Assembly: GCF_008041935.1 (NCBI RefSeq)
Contig: NZ_VKAC01000006.1
Location: 124,001 to 188,000, forward strand
Source: Quadrisphaera setariae
GTDB taxonomy: Bacteria > Actinomycetota > Actinomycetes > Actinomycetales > Quadrisphaeraceae
Reading direction: 5' to 3'
Length of the DNA: 64,000 nt
Of this stretch, positions 49,045-57,115 are shown piece by piece. The notes beneath the pieces are model-generated. The model was not told where the DNA came from. It made no database searches and saw only the letters and a list, made by a program, of their open reading frames with translations. The position numbers and the translations under genes were made by a program. Numbering within the stretch: position 1 is the first letter of the stretch; every line of letters begins with the position of its first letter.

Positions 49045-50523
49045 TCAGCAGTCGGTGCAGGGCGAGCAGGCGGCTCCCGCCGGCTGGGCCTGGGCGCCCT
49101 TCCCTGCTGCCCGGCGCTCGTCACCGTGCTCCTCGTTCCGCCCCGCAGCGGCCAGGCGGGCGGCCTCGGCCTCCAGCTGGCGCACGCGCTCGGCCTCGGC
49201 GGCGGCCGCCAGGCGCGCCTCCTCGCCGTGCAGCACCGGGGGGCGCGCGAGGGTGCGGCGCGTGAAGACCAGGTAGACGACCAGGGCCACGAGCAGGGCC
49301 CCGGACATGATCACCGCCATCGACGTGGCGGGGGCGAAGGGCAGCGAGCCGCCCAGCGGGGCGGCGGCCGCGGCGACGCCGTGCTGGGAGGCGCCGAGCA
49401 GCGCCGCGGTGGCGCCGGCGGCCGTCGCGTGGCGCTCCAGGGCGAGCACGGGGCTGTTGGGCATGACCAGCCCGATGCTGAACATCGTCAGCCACAGCGG
49501 CACGAGCAGGCCGAGGAGGCCACCGGCGCCGGTGGTCGCGCCCGCCACGAGCAGCAGGCCGCTGACGGCGCCCGCGCTCAGCCCGGTGACGAGCAGGCCC
49601 TGCGAGGAGAAGCGGTGCACCAGCGAGCCGTTGACCTGGGTGCCGAGCACGAGCATCCCGCCACCGGTGGCGAAGACCAGGCCGAAGGCGGCTGCGCTGA
49701 GCCCGTACTGCTGCTGGAACGCGAAGGACGACTGCGCGACGTAGCCGAAGATCGCCGACATCGACATGCCCGCCACGAGCACCAGGCCGATGAGGGCCGG
49801 GTCGCGCAGCAGGCCGACGTAGCCGCGCAGCGCGGGCACCAGGCGGAAGCGGCGGCGCTGGCGGGCCGGCACGGTCTCGGGCAGCAGCACGCCAACGGCC
49901 ACGGCGAGGGAGGCCGAGAGGACGGCGAGCGCCACGAACAGCCCGCGCCAGTGGAACAGCTCCAGCAGCACCCCGCCGATGGACGGCGCGAACAGCGGCG
50001 AGACGCCCACGATCACCATGAGCCGGGCCTGCAGGCGAGCAGCGCCCCGTCCCTCGAACTTGTCGCGGACCACGGCCAGCGCGATGACGGAGGCCGCCGA
50101 GGTGCCCAGGCCCTGCAGCACGCGCAGCACGGAGAGGACCTCGATGGAGGGGGCCAGCGCGCACAGCAGCGAGGCGACGACGTGCACGCCCAGCCCCACC
50201 AGCAGCGGCCTGCGGCGGCCGACGGCGTCGGACAGCGGTCCGACCAGCAGCATGCCGAGCGCGACGCCGACCATGGTCCCGGTCAGCGTGAGCTGCACCT
50301 GCGAGGCGGAGGCGCCCAGCTCGGACTCGAGGGCGGGGAAGGCCGGCAGGTACAGGTCGATGGTGAAGGCGCCCAGCGCCGCGAGGCTGCCGAGGAGCAC
50401 CACCCAGGCCGCGCGGCGGCGCAACGGGAGGGCGGTGAAGTCGCGCTCGCGAGGCACGGGAGCGGGGGCGGGGCGGAGGGTGGCGGGCGTGGGCGCGGCA
50501 GAGGTCGACACGGGAGTCGGCAC
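49045..50523 (-). CDS. Bcr/CflA-type MFS drug-efflux transporter
   Basis: A 492-aa major facilitator protein with 12 helices. It has ALGAFTIDLYLPAFPALESELGASASQVQLTLTGTMVGVALGMLLVGPLSDAVGRRRPLLVG, the Bcr/CflA signature with motif A in the first loop. Drug or multi-compound export is the family role. The C-terminal tail is odd: a charged, probably helical stretch (EEARLAAAAEAERVRQLEAEAARLAAAGR) ending CSPCTDC, a Cys cluster that could bind metal. The start is GTG. An inverted repeat GGTTG-N7-CAACC lies 33 bp upstream (50556-50572). Confidence 0.88.
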   Translation of the reverse strand: MPTPVSTSAAPTPATLRPAPAPVPRERDFTALPLRRRAAWVVLLGSLAALGAFTIDLYLPAFPALESELGASASQVQLTLTGTMVGVALGMLLVGPLSDAVGRRRPLLVGLGVHVVASLLCALAPSIEVLSVLRVLQGLGTSAASVIALAVVRDKFEGRGAARLQARLMVIVGVSPLFAPSIGGVLLELFHWRGLFVALAVLSASLAVAVGVLLPETVPARQRRRFRLVPALRGYVGLLRDPALIGLVLVAGMSMSAIFGYVAQSSFAFQQQYGLSAAAFGLVFATGGGMLVLGTQVNGSLVHRFSSQGLLVTGLSAGAVSGLLLVAGATTGAGGLLGLLVPLWLTMFSIGLVMPNSPVLALERHATAAGATAALLGASQHGVAAAAAPLGGSLPFAPATSMAVIMSGALLVALVVYLVFTRRTLARPPVLHGEEARLAAAAEAERVRQLEAEAARLAAAGRNEEHGDERRAAGKGAQAQPAGAACSPCTDC

Positions 50524-50555
50524 GGTCCTCGTCGGACGTCGGGGTGGGAGGGGGA

Positions 50556-50572
50556 GGTTGCTCGTGACAACC
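50556..50572. promoter_or_regulatory. possible operator, GGTTG-N7-CAACC
   Basis: GGTTGCTCGTGACAACC lies in the divergent region, 33 bp before the MFS transporter start. The arms are short, so it is tentative. Confidence 0.35.
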
Positions 50573-50678
50573 AGCCAGCTCCCAGTTTCTCACGGTGGAA
50601 GGCGTTCGTCACGGGAGAAGCCGAAGGAGTGGTCGGGATGTCCTGGGCAGCCGGCGGCCGGGGTGCCGCGTGCACGAG

Positions 50679-50737
50679 GTGGACCGACGTGGTCTGATGT
50701 GGACCGCAGCGGTCCACTCCGGACCGGAGCGGACCAC
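50679..50737. promoter_or_regulatory. phased GGWCC operator array upstream of the TetR-MMPL pair
   Basis: Motifs GGACC, GGTCT, GGACC, GGTCC, GGACC and GGACC begin at 50681, 50691, 50701, 50711, 50721 and 50731, exactly 10 bp apart. The centre holds a perfect 9-1-9 palindrome, GTGGACCGC-A-GCGGTCCAC (50699-50717). Sites on one DNA face suggest cooperative binding of several TetR dimers just before the tetR gene (start 50758). Confidence 0.7.
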
Positions 50738-50757
50738 CCGGGGGAGGTGAGGGCGGC

Positions 50758-51414
50758 GTGAGGCAGACGCGCGAGCAGATCGACGCCGGCATCGTCGAGG
50801 CCGCCGCGGCCCTCCTGGCCGAGAACGGCGTGGAGCGCACCTCGCTGCGCGAGATCGCTGAGGCCGTGGGCTACTCCAAGACAGGCCTGCTGCACCGCTT
50901 CGGGTCCAAGGACTCCCTGCTCGAGGCCGTCGCCGACAGCTGCCTCGACGCGGTCCGCGCCGTCGCCGAGGACGTGGCCCACCTGCCCGAGGGCCCCGAG
51001 CGGGACGCCGCCGCGGCCGCGGGCCTGTCGGGCCTCGCGGTCAGTGCACCCGGTCGCCTCGCCATCGCGCTGGCCCAGGAGGGCGCCCTGGACGGGTCCC
51101 CCCTCGGCGAGCGCCTGGCGCCGGTGCCCGCCCTGCTCTCGGCCTGCTTCAGCTCCGCGCCGGCCGCCGCCCCCAGCTGCGCGCAGGTCAGCCCCCACGC
51201 GCCCGTGCGCCTGGGAGGGCCCGACGCCGAGCGCGCCGGGCTCGAGCGGGCCGCCCGGGTGACCGCCGCGCTCGCCGCGAGCCTCGCCGTGGCCGAGCAG
51301 TTCCGCCACCACGACGCCGCCCTGCTGCGGCCCCTGCTCGAGCGCATCGCGCTGGACGTCCTGCAGCCCACCCCCGCCCCCGCGAGCCCCGCCGCCCTCG
51401 GTCAGGCCGTCTGA
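50758..51414 (+). CDS. TetR family transcriptional regulator
   Basis: 218 aa. The N-terminal HTH is clear (IVEAAAALLAENGVERTSLREIAEAVGYSKTGLLHRFGSKDSLLEAVAD, residues about 12-60), followed by a helical ligand domain with a Pro/Ala-rich, Cys-containing loop (residues about 125-150). The GTG start has GGGGAGG (50741-50747). The MMPL transporter follows 76 bp downstream on the same strand, so it probably represses itself and that transporter through the array at 50679. The inducer is unknown. Confidence 0.9.
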   Translation: MRQTREQIDAGIVEAAAALLAENGVERTSLREIAEAVGYSKTGLLHRFGSKDSLLEAVADSCLDAVRAVAEDVAHLPEGPERDAAAAAGLSGLAVSAPGRLAIALAQEGALDGSPLGERLAPVPALLSACFSSAPAAAPSCAQVSPHAPVRLGGPDAERAGLERAARVTAALAASLAVAEQFRHHDAALLRPLLERIALDVLQPTPAPASPAALGQAV

Positions 51415-51490
51415 CGCGGACCGGGCGCGCCCGGTCTCCCCAGCCGCCGACCTTCGCAGCACCCCACCGCACCGTTCGAGGAGCTCTTCC

Positions 51491-53785
51491 GTGGCGACCT
51501 TCCTGCAGCGGCTCGGCCGCGCCTGCCACTCCCGCCGCTGGCTCGTGCTGGCCGTCTGGCTGGTGGTCCTGGCCGCCGTCGGCGGCTCGGCCGCAGCCTT
51601 CAGCAAGCCCTTCACCGCCGATGTGACCATCCCGGGCCTGGAGTCCACGAAGGCCCTGTCCACGCTGCAGGAGCGCTTCGGCGCCGCCGCGGCCGGAGGT
51701 GACGGAGCCACCGCCCGGGTGGTGGTGCAGGTGCCGCAGGGCCAGACGGTCACCGACCCCGCCGACGCCCAGCGCATCGGCCAGCTGGTCGCCGAGCTCG
51801 GGGAGCTCCCCCAGGTCGAGGGCGTGTCGAACCCGTTCGACCAGGCCAGCCCCACGGTCTCGCCCGACCTGCGCGCCGCCTACGTCGACGTCCGCTACGG
51901 CGTGCCCACCGGCGACATCACCGAGGCCTCCCGCACCGCGCTGGTCGACGCCGTCGAGGGCGCCGCCACCGGTGGCTGGGACGCCGCCGTCGGCGGTCAG
52001 GCGGTCACCGACCCCGCCGCGCTCGGGGGCGTGGGCGAGGTGCTCGGCGTCGTCGTCGCCGTCGTGGTGCTGCTGGTCACCTACGGCACCCTCGTGACCG
52101 CGGGGCTCAACCTGCTCACCGCTCTCATCGGCGTGGGCGTGGGCGCGCTCGGCATCGTCGCGGCGACCGCGCTGACCGACGTGCAGTCGACCACCACGAT
52201 CTTGGCGATCATGCTCGGCCTGGCCGTGGGCATCGACTACGGCCTCTTCGTCCTGTCGCGCCTGCGCCAGGAGCTCCTGGCGGGGCGCTCCGTCCCCGAC
52301 GCCGTGGGCGTGGCCACCGGCACCGCCGGCAGCGCCGTGGTCACCGCGGGCCTGACCGTGGTCATCGCCCTGGCGGGGCTGTCCGTGGTGGGCATCCCGT
52401 TCCTCACGCAGATGGGCGTCGCCGCCGCCGCCACGGTGGCCGTCGCCGTCCTCGTGGCGCTCACCCTGCTCCCGGCGCTCGCGGGCGTGCTCGGCCTCCG
52501 GCTGCTCAGCCGCCGCCAGCGCCACCACCTGCAGCGGATGCGCGAGACCACCGGTCGCCTCGACGTCGAGCCGCACGCGCAGCACGCGCACGCCGCCCGT
52601 CGCGCGGGCGTCCTGCCCGCCTGGGCGCGCTTCGTCACGCGCCAGCGCCTGGTGAGCCTGCTCGCCGTCGTCGTCGTCCTCGGGGTGGTGGCGGTGCCGG
52701 TGTTCTCCCTGCGCACGACCCTCGGCGACGACAGCACCGCGGAGGAGGGCAGCCAGCAGCGCCGCGCCTACGACCTCGTCGCGCAGCACTGGGGCCCCGG
52801 TGTCGCCGGCCCGCTGCTGGTGCTGGTGGACGGCGGCGCCGACCCCACCCAGCAGGCCGCCCAGCTCGCCGCCGAGGTCGAGGGGCTGCCGGACGTCGCC
52901 ACCGACCTGCCCGGCGGGGGCGTCGTCGGACCGGTGCCCTCACCTGACGGCACGGCCGCGCTCGTCACCGTCATCCCCGCGTCCGGCCCGTCCACCGAGG
53001 CCACCACGGACCTCGTCTCCGACATCCGGGCCCTGCGCACCAGCGGCGGCGGCCAGGTGAGCGTCACCGGGTCGACCGCCGTCAGCGTGGACATCTCCGC
53101 CAAGCTCAACGGCGCGCTGCCCGTCTACCTCGCCGTGGTGGTGGGCCTCGCGCTGGTGCTGCTGCTGGTCGTCTTCAGGTCGGTGCTCGTGCCGGTCACC
53201 GCCGTGCTCGGGTTCCTGCTGACCGTCGGCGCGGCGCTGGGCGCCACGGTGGCGATCTTCGAGTGGGGCTGGCTGCAGCAGCTGGTCAACGCGAACGGCG
53301 AGGCGCCGATCATCTCCTTCGCGCCGATCCTCGTGGTGGGCATCCTCTTCGGGCTGGCGATGGACTACCAGATCTTCATCGTCAGCCGGATCCACGAGGC
53401 GCACTCGCGCGCGTCGAGGAGCGAGGAGCCCATGGTGGCCGTGGTCAGCGGCTTCGGCGCCGCGGCGCCCGTCGTGGTGGCCGCTGCGACGATCATGCTG
53501 TCGGTGTTCGGCGGCTTCGTGCCGGAGGGCAACGCCACCATCAAGCCCATCGCGTTCGCCCTGGCCGTGGGCGTGCTCTTCGACGCCGTGCTCGTGCGGA
53601 TGGTGCTCATCCCCGCCGTGCTGGCGCTGCTCGGCCGGGCCGCCTGGTGGCTCCCGCGGTGGCTGCGCTGGCTGCCCGAGCTCGACGTCGAGGGCCGCGC
53701 GGTGGAGGCCTCCCTGGCGAGCGGAGCGCGTGGGGAGCGGCCCGGCGAGGCCACGGGGGAGCGCACGGGCGCCGCGGCTCACTAG
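51491..53785 (+). CDS. MMPL family (RND) transporter
   Basis: A 764-aa membrane transporter in two similar halves, each with one helix, a large outside loop and five helices. First half: AVWLVVLAAVGGSAAAFSKPF, TTTILAIMLGLAVGIDYGLFVLSRLRQELLAG. Second half: PILVVGILFGLAMDYQIFIVSRIHEAHSR. The paired D-Y motifs in LAVGIDYGLF and LAMDYQIF are the proton-relay aspartate/tyrosine known from MmpL proteins. It exports lipids or hydrophobic compounds. GTG has CGAGGAG upstream (51477-51483). Control by the adjacent TetR is likely. It is followed by pyrE after 10 bp, but that gene has its own -10. Confidence 0.93.
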   Translation: MATFLQRLGRACHSRRWLVLAVWLVVLAAVGGSAAAFSKPFTADVTIPGLESTKALSTLQERFGAAAAGGDGATARVVVQVPQGQTVTDPADAQRIGQLVAELGELPQVEGVSNPFDQASPTVSPDLRAAYVDVRYGVPTGDITEASRTALVDAVEGAATGGWDAAVGGQAVTDPAALGGVGEVLGVVVAVVVLLVTYGTLVTAGLNLLTALIGVGVGALGIVAATALTDVQSTTTILAIMLGLAVGIDYGLFVLSRLRQELLAGRSVPDAVGVATGTAGSAVVTAGLTVVIALAGLSVVGIPFLTQMGVAAAATVAVAVLVALTLLPALAGVLGLRLLSRRQRHHLQRMRETTGRLDVEPHAQHAHAARRAGVLPAWARFVTRQRLVSLLAVVVVLGVVAVPVFSLRTTLGDDSTAEEGSQQRRAYDLVAQHWGPGVAGPLLVLVDGGADPTQQAAQLAAEVEGLPDVATDLPGGGVVGPVPSPDGTAALVTVIPASGPSTEATTDLVSDIRALRTSGGGQVSVTGSTAVSVDISAKLNGALPVYLAVVVGLALVLLLVVFRSVLVPVTAVLGFLLTVGAALGATVAIFEWGWLQQLVNANGEAPIISFAPILVVGILFGLAMDYQIFIVSRIHEAHSRASRSEEPMVAVVSGFGAAAPVVVAAATIMLSVFGGFVPEGNATIKPIAFALAVGVLFDAVLVRMVLIPAVLALLGRAAWWLPRWLRWLPELDVEGRAVEASLASGARGERPGEATGERTGAAAH

Positions 53786-53788
53786 CCT
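53783..53788 (+). promoter_or_regulatory. probable -10 element of leaderless pyrE mRNA
   Basis: TAGCCT overlaps the MMPL stop codon and lies 7 nt before the GTG at 53796. Confidence 0.45.
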
Positions 53789-53795
53789 TCCGGCT

Positions 53796-54407
53796 GTGAC
53801 CAGCGACGCCACCAGTGCCGTGACCAGCCGCCCGAGCAGCGCCCGCGCCCGCCTGCTGCAGCTCATCTCCGACCTCGCCGTGGTGCGCGGCAGGGTGACC
53901 CTGTCCTCCGGCGCCGAGGCCGACTACTACGTCGACCTGCGCCGCGTCACGCTGCACCACGAGGCCGCGCCGCTGGTCGGCGAGGTGCTCCTCGACCTCC
54001 TCGCCGAGCAGGTGCCCGGCGGCCTCGAGGGCGTCGACGCCGTCGGTGGGCTCACCATGGGCGCAGACCCGGTGGCCTGCGCCCTGCTGCACGCCTCCGG
54101 CGCTCGGGCCGCCGCGGGCAGCGGGCGCCCGCTCGACGCGTTCGTCGTGCGCAAGGAGGCGAAGGCCCACGGCCTGCAGCGCCGCGTGGAGGGCCCTGAC
54201 GTGGCCGGGCGCCGCGTGGTGGCCGTGGAGGACACCTCCACCACCGGCGGCTCCGTGCTGACCGCCGTCACCGCGCTGCGCGAGGCCGGCGCGGAGGTGG
54301 TGGCCGTGGCCGTCATCCTCGACCGCGCCACCGGTGCCAAGGAGGTCGTCGAGGCCCAGGGGCTGCCCTACCTCACCGCCTACTCCGTGGACGAGCTCGG
54401 CCTCTGA
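53796..54407 (+). CDS. pyrE: orotate phosphoribosyltransferase
   Basis: A 203-aa enzyme that makes orotidine 5'-phosphate in pyrimidine synthesis. It has LSSGAEADYYVDLRRVTL at the N-terminus, the catalytic loop VVRKEAKAHGLQRRVEG with its lysines, and the PRPP site VVAVEDTSTTGGSVLTAV. The start is GTG with a leaderless -10 at 53783. Its last 28 bp overlap the end of the convergent dedA-like gene. No other pyr gene is adjacent. Confidence 0.95.
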   Translation: MTSDATSAVTSRPSSARARLLQLISDLAVVRGRVTLSSGAEADYYVDLRRVTLHHEAAPLVGEVLLDLLAEQVPGGLEGVDAVGGLTMGADPVACALLHASGARAAAGSGRPLDAFVVRKEAKAHGLQRRVEGPDVAGRRVVAVEDTSTTGGSVLTAVTALREAGAEVVAVAVILDRATGAKEVVEAQGLPYLTAYSVDELGL

Positions 54408-55051
54408 CCCGCTCCGCGCCCGCCGTCGTCGTCCTGCTCCGTCCCCTCGGCGGAAGGGGCGCCGCGGCGGCGGGCCAGGCGGCGACGCACCGCGGCCACC
54501 ACCGGCACCACCACGGACAGCGCCACGGCCGTGCCCGCCACCGCGTACGCGGCGGTCTTCAGCCACGGGACGGTCGCCGCGAAGTAGCCCAGCACGATGA
54601 GCCCGGCGCCCCACACGAGCGCCCCGGCCAGCGTGGCGGCCAGGAACTGCGAGTAGCGCATGCGCGACACCCCGGCCAGCACCGGGACGAACGTGCGCGC
54701 CCACGGGATGAAGCGGGCCACCACCAGGGCCACCGGACCGAACCGCTCGTAGAACGCCTCCGCCCGTGCCAGGTGCGCCAGCACCTTGGGCGGCCGCTTC
54801 TCCAGCCAGGGCCGCCCGTAGCGCGCCCCCGTCCAGTAGCCGACGGCGTTGCCCGCGGTGGCCGCCACGGCCGTGCCCCCGGCCAGCAGCCACAGGTCCA
54901 CCCCCGGTGAGGCCTGCGCCACCAGCCCCGCGGTGAAGAGCACCGTGTCACCGGGCATCCAGAACGCCACGAGGACCCCGGACTCCACGAAGACCAGGCC
55001 CCACACCACCGCGTAGAGGGCACCGGCGGACAGCTCGGCGAGGTCGGGCAC
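54380..55051 (-). CDS. DedA family membrane protein
   Basis: A 223-aa protein of the DedA/SNARE-associated family (lipid flippase-like function is proposed for members). Hallmarks: FVESGVLVAFWMPGDTVLFTAGLVA, GNAVGYWTGARYGRP and ERFGPVALVVARFIPWARTFVPVLAGVSRMRYSQFL, with the conserved glutamate, aspartate and arginines. About five hydrophobic segments are seen, then a basic and acidic tail. It lies 46 bp after the HAD gene on the same strand, probably in one transcript. Its tail overlaps pyrE tail-to-tail. Confidence 0.92.
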   Translation of the reverse strand: MPDLAELSAGALYAVVWGLVFVESGVLVAFWMPGDTVLFTAGLVAQASPGVDLWLLAGGTAVAATAGNAVGYWTGARYGRPWLEKRPPKVLAHLARAEAFYERFGPVALVVARFIPWARTFVPVLAGVSRMRYSQFLAATLAGALVWGAGLIVLGYFAATVPWLKTAAYAVAGTAVALSVVVPVVAAVRRRLARRRGAPSAEGTEQDDDGGRGAGQRPSSSTE

Positions 55052-55097
55052 GGGGCTGGCTCGGCGTCGGTGGGGGTCGGGGCGTCGGGGCTCGTCG

Positions 55098-55877
55098 TCA
55101 GACGAGGTCGACGACGTCCGCGATCGAGTCGACGATGCGGTGGGGGCGGAACGGGTAGCGCTCCACCTCCGCGCGGGAGGTGGAGCCCGTCAGCACGAGG
55201 ATGGTCTCCAGCCCGGCCTCGATGCCGGCGACGACGTCGGTGTCCATCCGGTCGCCGATCATCACCGTGCTCTCGGAGTGCGCGTCGATGGCGTTGAGCG
55301 CCGACCGGAACATCATCGGGTTGGGCTTGCCCACGTAGTACGGCTCCCGCCCGGTGATCTTGGTGATCATCGCGGCGACGGCGCCCGTGGCCGGCAGCTT
55401 GCCCTCCAGGGAGGGCCCCGAGGCGTCGGGGTTGGTGGCGATGAAGCGCGCCCCGCCCTCGATGAGCCGCACCGCGCGGGTGATGGCGGAGAAGGAGTAC
55501 GTGCGCGTCTCGCCGAGCACCACGTAGTCGGGGTCGGTCTCGGTGAGCGTGTACCCCGCCTCGTGCAGCGCCGTGGTGAGCCCCGCCTCGCCGATGACGT
55601 ACGCCGACCCGCCGGGGTTCTGCTCCGCCAGGAACTTCGCCGTGGCGAGCGCCGAGGTCCAGATCGCCTGCTCGGGCACGTCGATGCCGGAGGCGTGCAG
55701 CCGGGCGCGCAGGTCGCGCGGGGTGTAGATCGAGTTGTTGGTGAGCACGAGGAAGCGCCGCTCGCGCTCCACCAGGCGCGCCAGGAAGGCGCTCGCCCCC
55801 GGGATGGCGGAGCCCTCGTGCACGAGGACCCCGTCCATGTCGGTCAGCCACGTCACCGGCGCCGCGCGCTCGCTCAC
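55098..55877 (-). CDS. HAD-IIA family phosphatase, NagD-like
   Basis: A 259-aa hydrolase with the four HAD motifs: TDMDGVLVHEG (nucleophile and acid aspartates), VLTNNS, the lysine in YYVGKPNPMMFRSAL, and VMIGDRMDTDVVAGIEAGL. The cap of type IIA lies between (residues about 85-180). NagD-type enzymes dephosphorylate nucleotides or sugar phosphates. The GTG start at 55877 has TAGGGT 6 nt upstream. It heads a short unit with the DedA gene. Confidence 0.92.
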   Translation of the reverse strand: MSERAAPVTWLTDMDGVLVHEGSAIPGASAFLARLVERERRFLVLTNNSIYTPRDLRARLHASGIDVPEQAIWTSALATAKFLAEQNPGGSAYVIGEAGLTTALHEAGYTLTETDPDYVVLGETRTYSFSAITRAVRLIEGGARFIATNPDASGPSLEGKLPATGAVAAMITKITGREPYYVGKPNPMMFRSALNAIDAHSESTVMIGDRMDTDVVAGIEAGLETILVLTGSTSRAEVERYPFRPHRIVDSIADVVDLV

Positions 55878-55883
55878 CCGCCC

Positions 55884-55889
55884 ACCCTA
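55884..55889 (-). promoter_or_regulatory. probable -10 element of leaderless HAD gene mRNA
   Basis: TAGGGT on the minus strand lies exactly 6 nt before the GTG at 55877. Confidence 0.5.
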
Positions 55890-55940
55890 GGGCGGGGCCA
55901 GCGGGTGGGCGCGCGGTGCGCGGGCCGCCGGTGGCGGGGG

Positions 55941-56933
55941 TCACGACGTGGTCGTCTGCTCCTGCGCGGCGCCGGGGGCGCCGTCGGGCGGGGTCCCGCC
56001 CGGGCCGCCCTGGCCGCCGCCGGTGGGCGCCGACATCCCGGTGGCCGCCTGCGTGGTGGCATCCACGCCGACCTCGAGGTTCACCACGTAGCCGCTGGTG
56101 GCGTCCCCGGTGGCCGTCGGGGTCTGGCTCACGCCCTGGTCGTCGCTGAAGACGTTGTCGGTGGCCAGGCTGACCTGCGCGAGGTTGGTCACCGACTGCT
56201 CGTAGCCGCTGGTCGCGTAGACCACCTCGCACACGTCCTGCGGCATCGCGACCTGGGAGGTGGCGATGGCGTTGCCGGCGTCGGTGATCGAGGAGGAGTC
56301 GGGGTAGACCTCGAAGTGGATGTGCGGCCACCGGCCGGAGTAGCAGGCGGGGAAGACGCTCGTGAACTCCACCCGGCCCGAGGAGTCCGCCACCTGCACG
56401 CCGCGCAGGTAGTTCTCCGCGGTGAGGCCGTCGCTGTACATCGAGTACTTCCCGTCCCGGTCGCAGTGCCACACGTAGACGGCCGCACCCTCGTACGCGG
56501 CGCTGCCGTTCGCCAGGTCCACCAGGTCGAGCTGGAGCGTCATCGGGACGCCCTCGGCCGTGGTGGTGGACGTGCCGAAGCTGGAGCGGATGTCGGACCG
56601 GATGATGCCGCTCTCCTCGAGGGCGTCCGGGCCGTTCGACCCGTCGCCGGGGTAGGGCCCCGCCGTCTCCTCCGGGACCTCCGCCAGGCCCGAGGACGTC
56701 GTCGCGGTGCTCGCGGAGGTGCTGCTGGCCGCGTCGGTGCCCCCGCAGGCGGCGAGCACGGTGGCGGCGGCACCGGCCCCGCCGAGCTGCAGCAGGCGGC
56801 GCCGGCCGAGCAGCGTCGCCACGTCGAAGCCGACGCCCTGGTCGTCGACGTCCTCGCCCTGGCGGGGCAGCACGCGCCCCTCGTAGGTGCGCAGCTGCCG
56901 GTCCTCGCTGCGCCTGGCCCTGAAGACGCCCAT
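55941..56933 (-). CDS. Tat-exported lipoprotein of the intradiol dioxygenase family
   Basis: 330 aa. A twin-arginine signal ending in a lipobox (GRRRLLQLGGAGAAATVLAACGG, residues about 43-65) follows an unusually long charged leader. The enzyme domain (residues about 88-260) keeps intradiol ligands: Tyr in DGKYSMYSDG, Tyr in FPACYSGRWPHIHFEVY and the two His of PHIH. These bind Fe(III) in catechol dioxygenases. A Gly/Pro/Thr-rich tail follows. It should sit on the outer face of the membrane. Secreted intradiol proteins are known in actinobacteria, but their substrates are poorly defined. Confidence 0.85.
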   Translation of the reverse strand: MGVFRARRSEDRQLRTYEGRVLPRQGEDVDDQGVGFDVATLLGRRRLLQLGGAGAAATVLAACGGTDAASSTSASTATTSSGLAEVPEETAGPYPGDGSNGPDALEESGIIRSDIRSSFGTSTTTAEGVPMTLQLDLVDLANGSAAYEGAAVYVWHCDRDGKYSMYSDGLTAENYLRGVQVADSSGRVEFTSVFPACYSGRWPHIHFEVYPDSSSITDAGNAIATSQVAMPQDVCEVVYATSGYEQSVTNLAQVSLATDNVFSDDQGVSQTPTATGDATSGYVVNLEVGVDATTQAATGMSAPTGGGQGGPGGTPPDGAPGAAQEQTTTS

Positions 56934-57115
56934 GGTCCGCTCCCGTCCCTCTGCGGCACCGCGCTGCGCGGGACCGACCTGCCACGAGGTTCGGGTCCGC
57001 GCCGACCCCGTCGCTGGGAGGTCCCTAGGTGCCCGCTGTGGAGGCTGGGCGCTGGCGACCGTCGTCGCCGGCGCTCCGACCAGCGCCGCGGAGGGCGTGG
57101 GGCAGGCTGGCGCCC

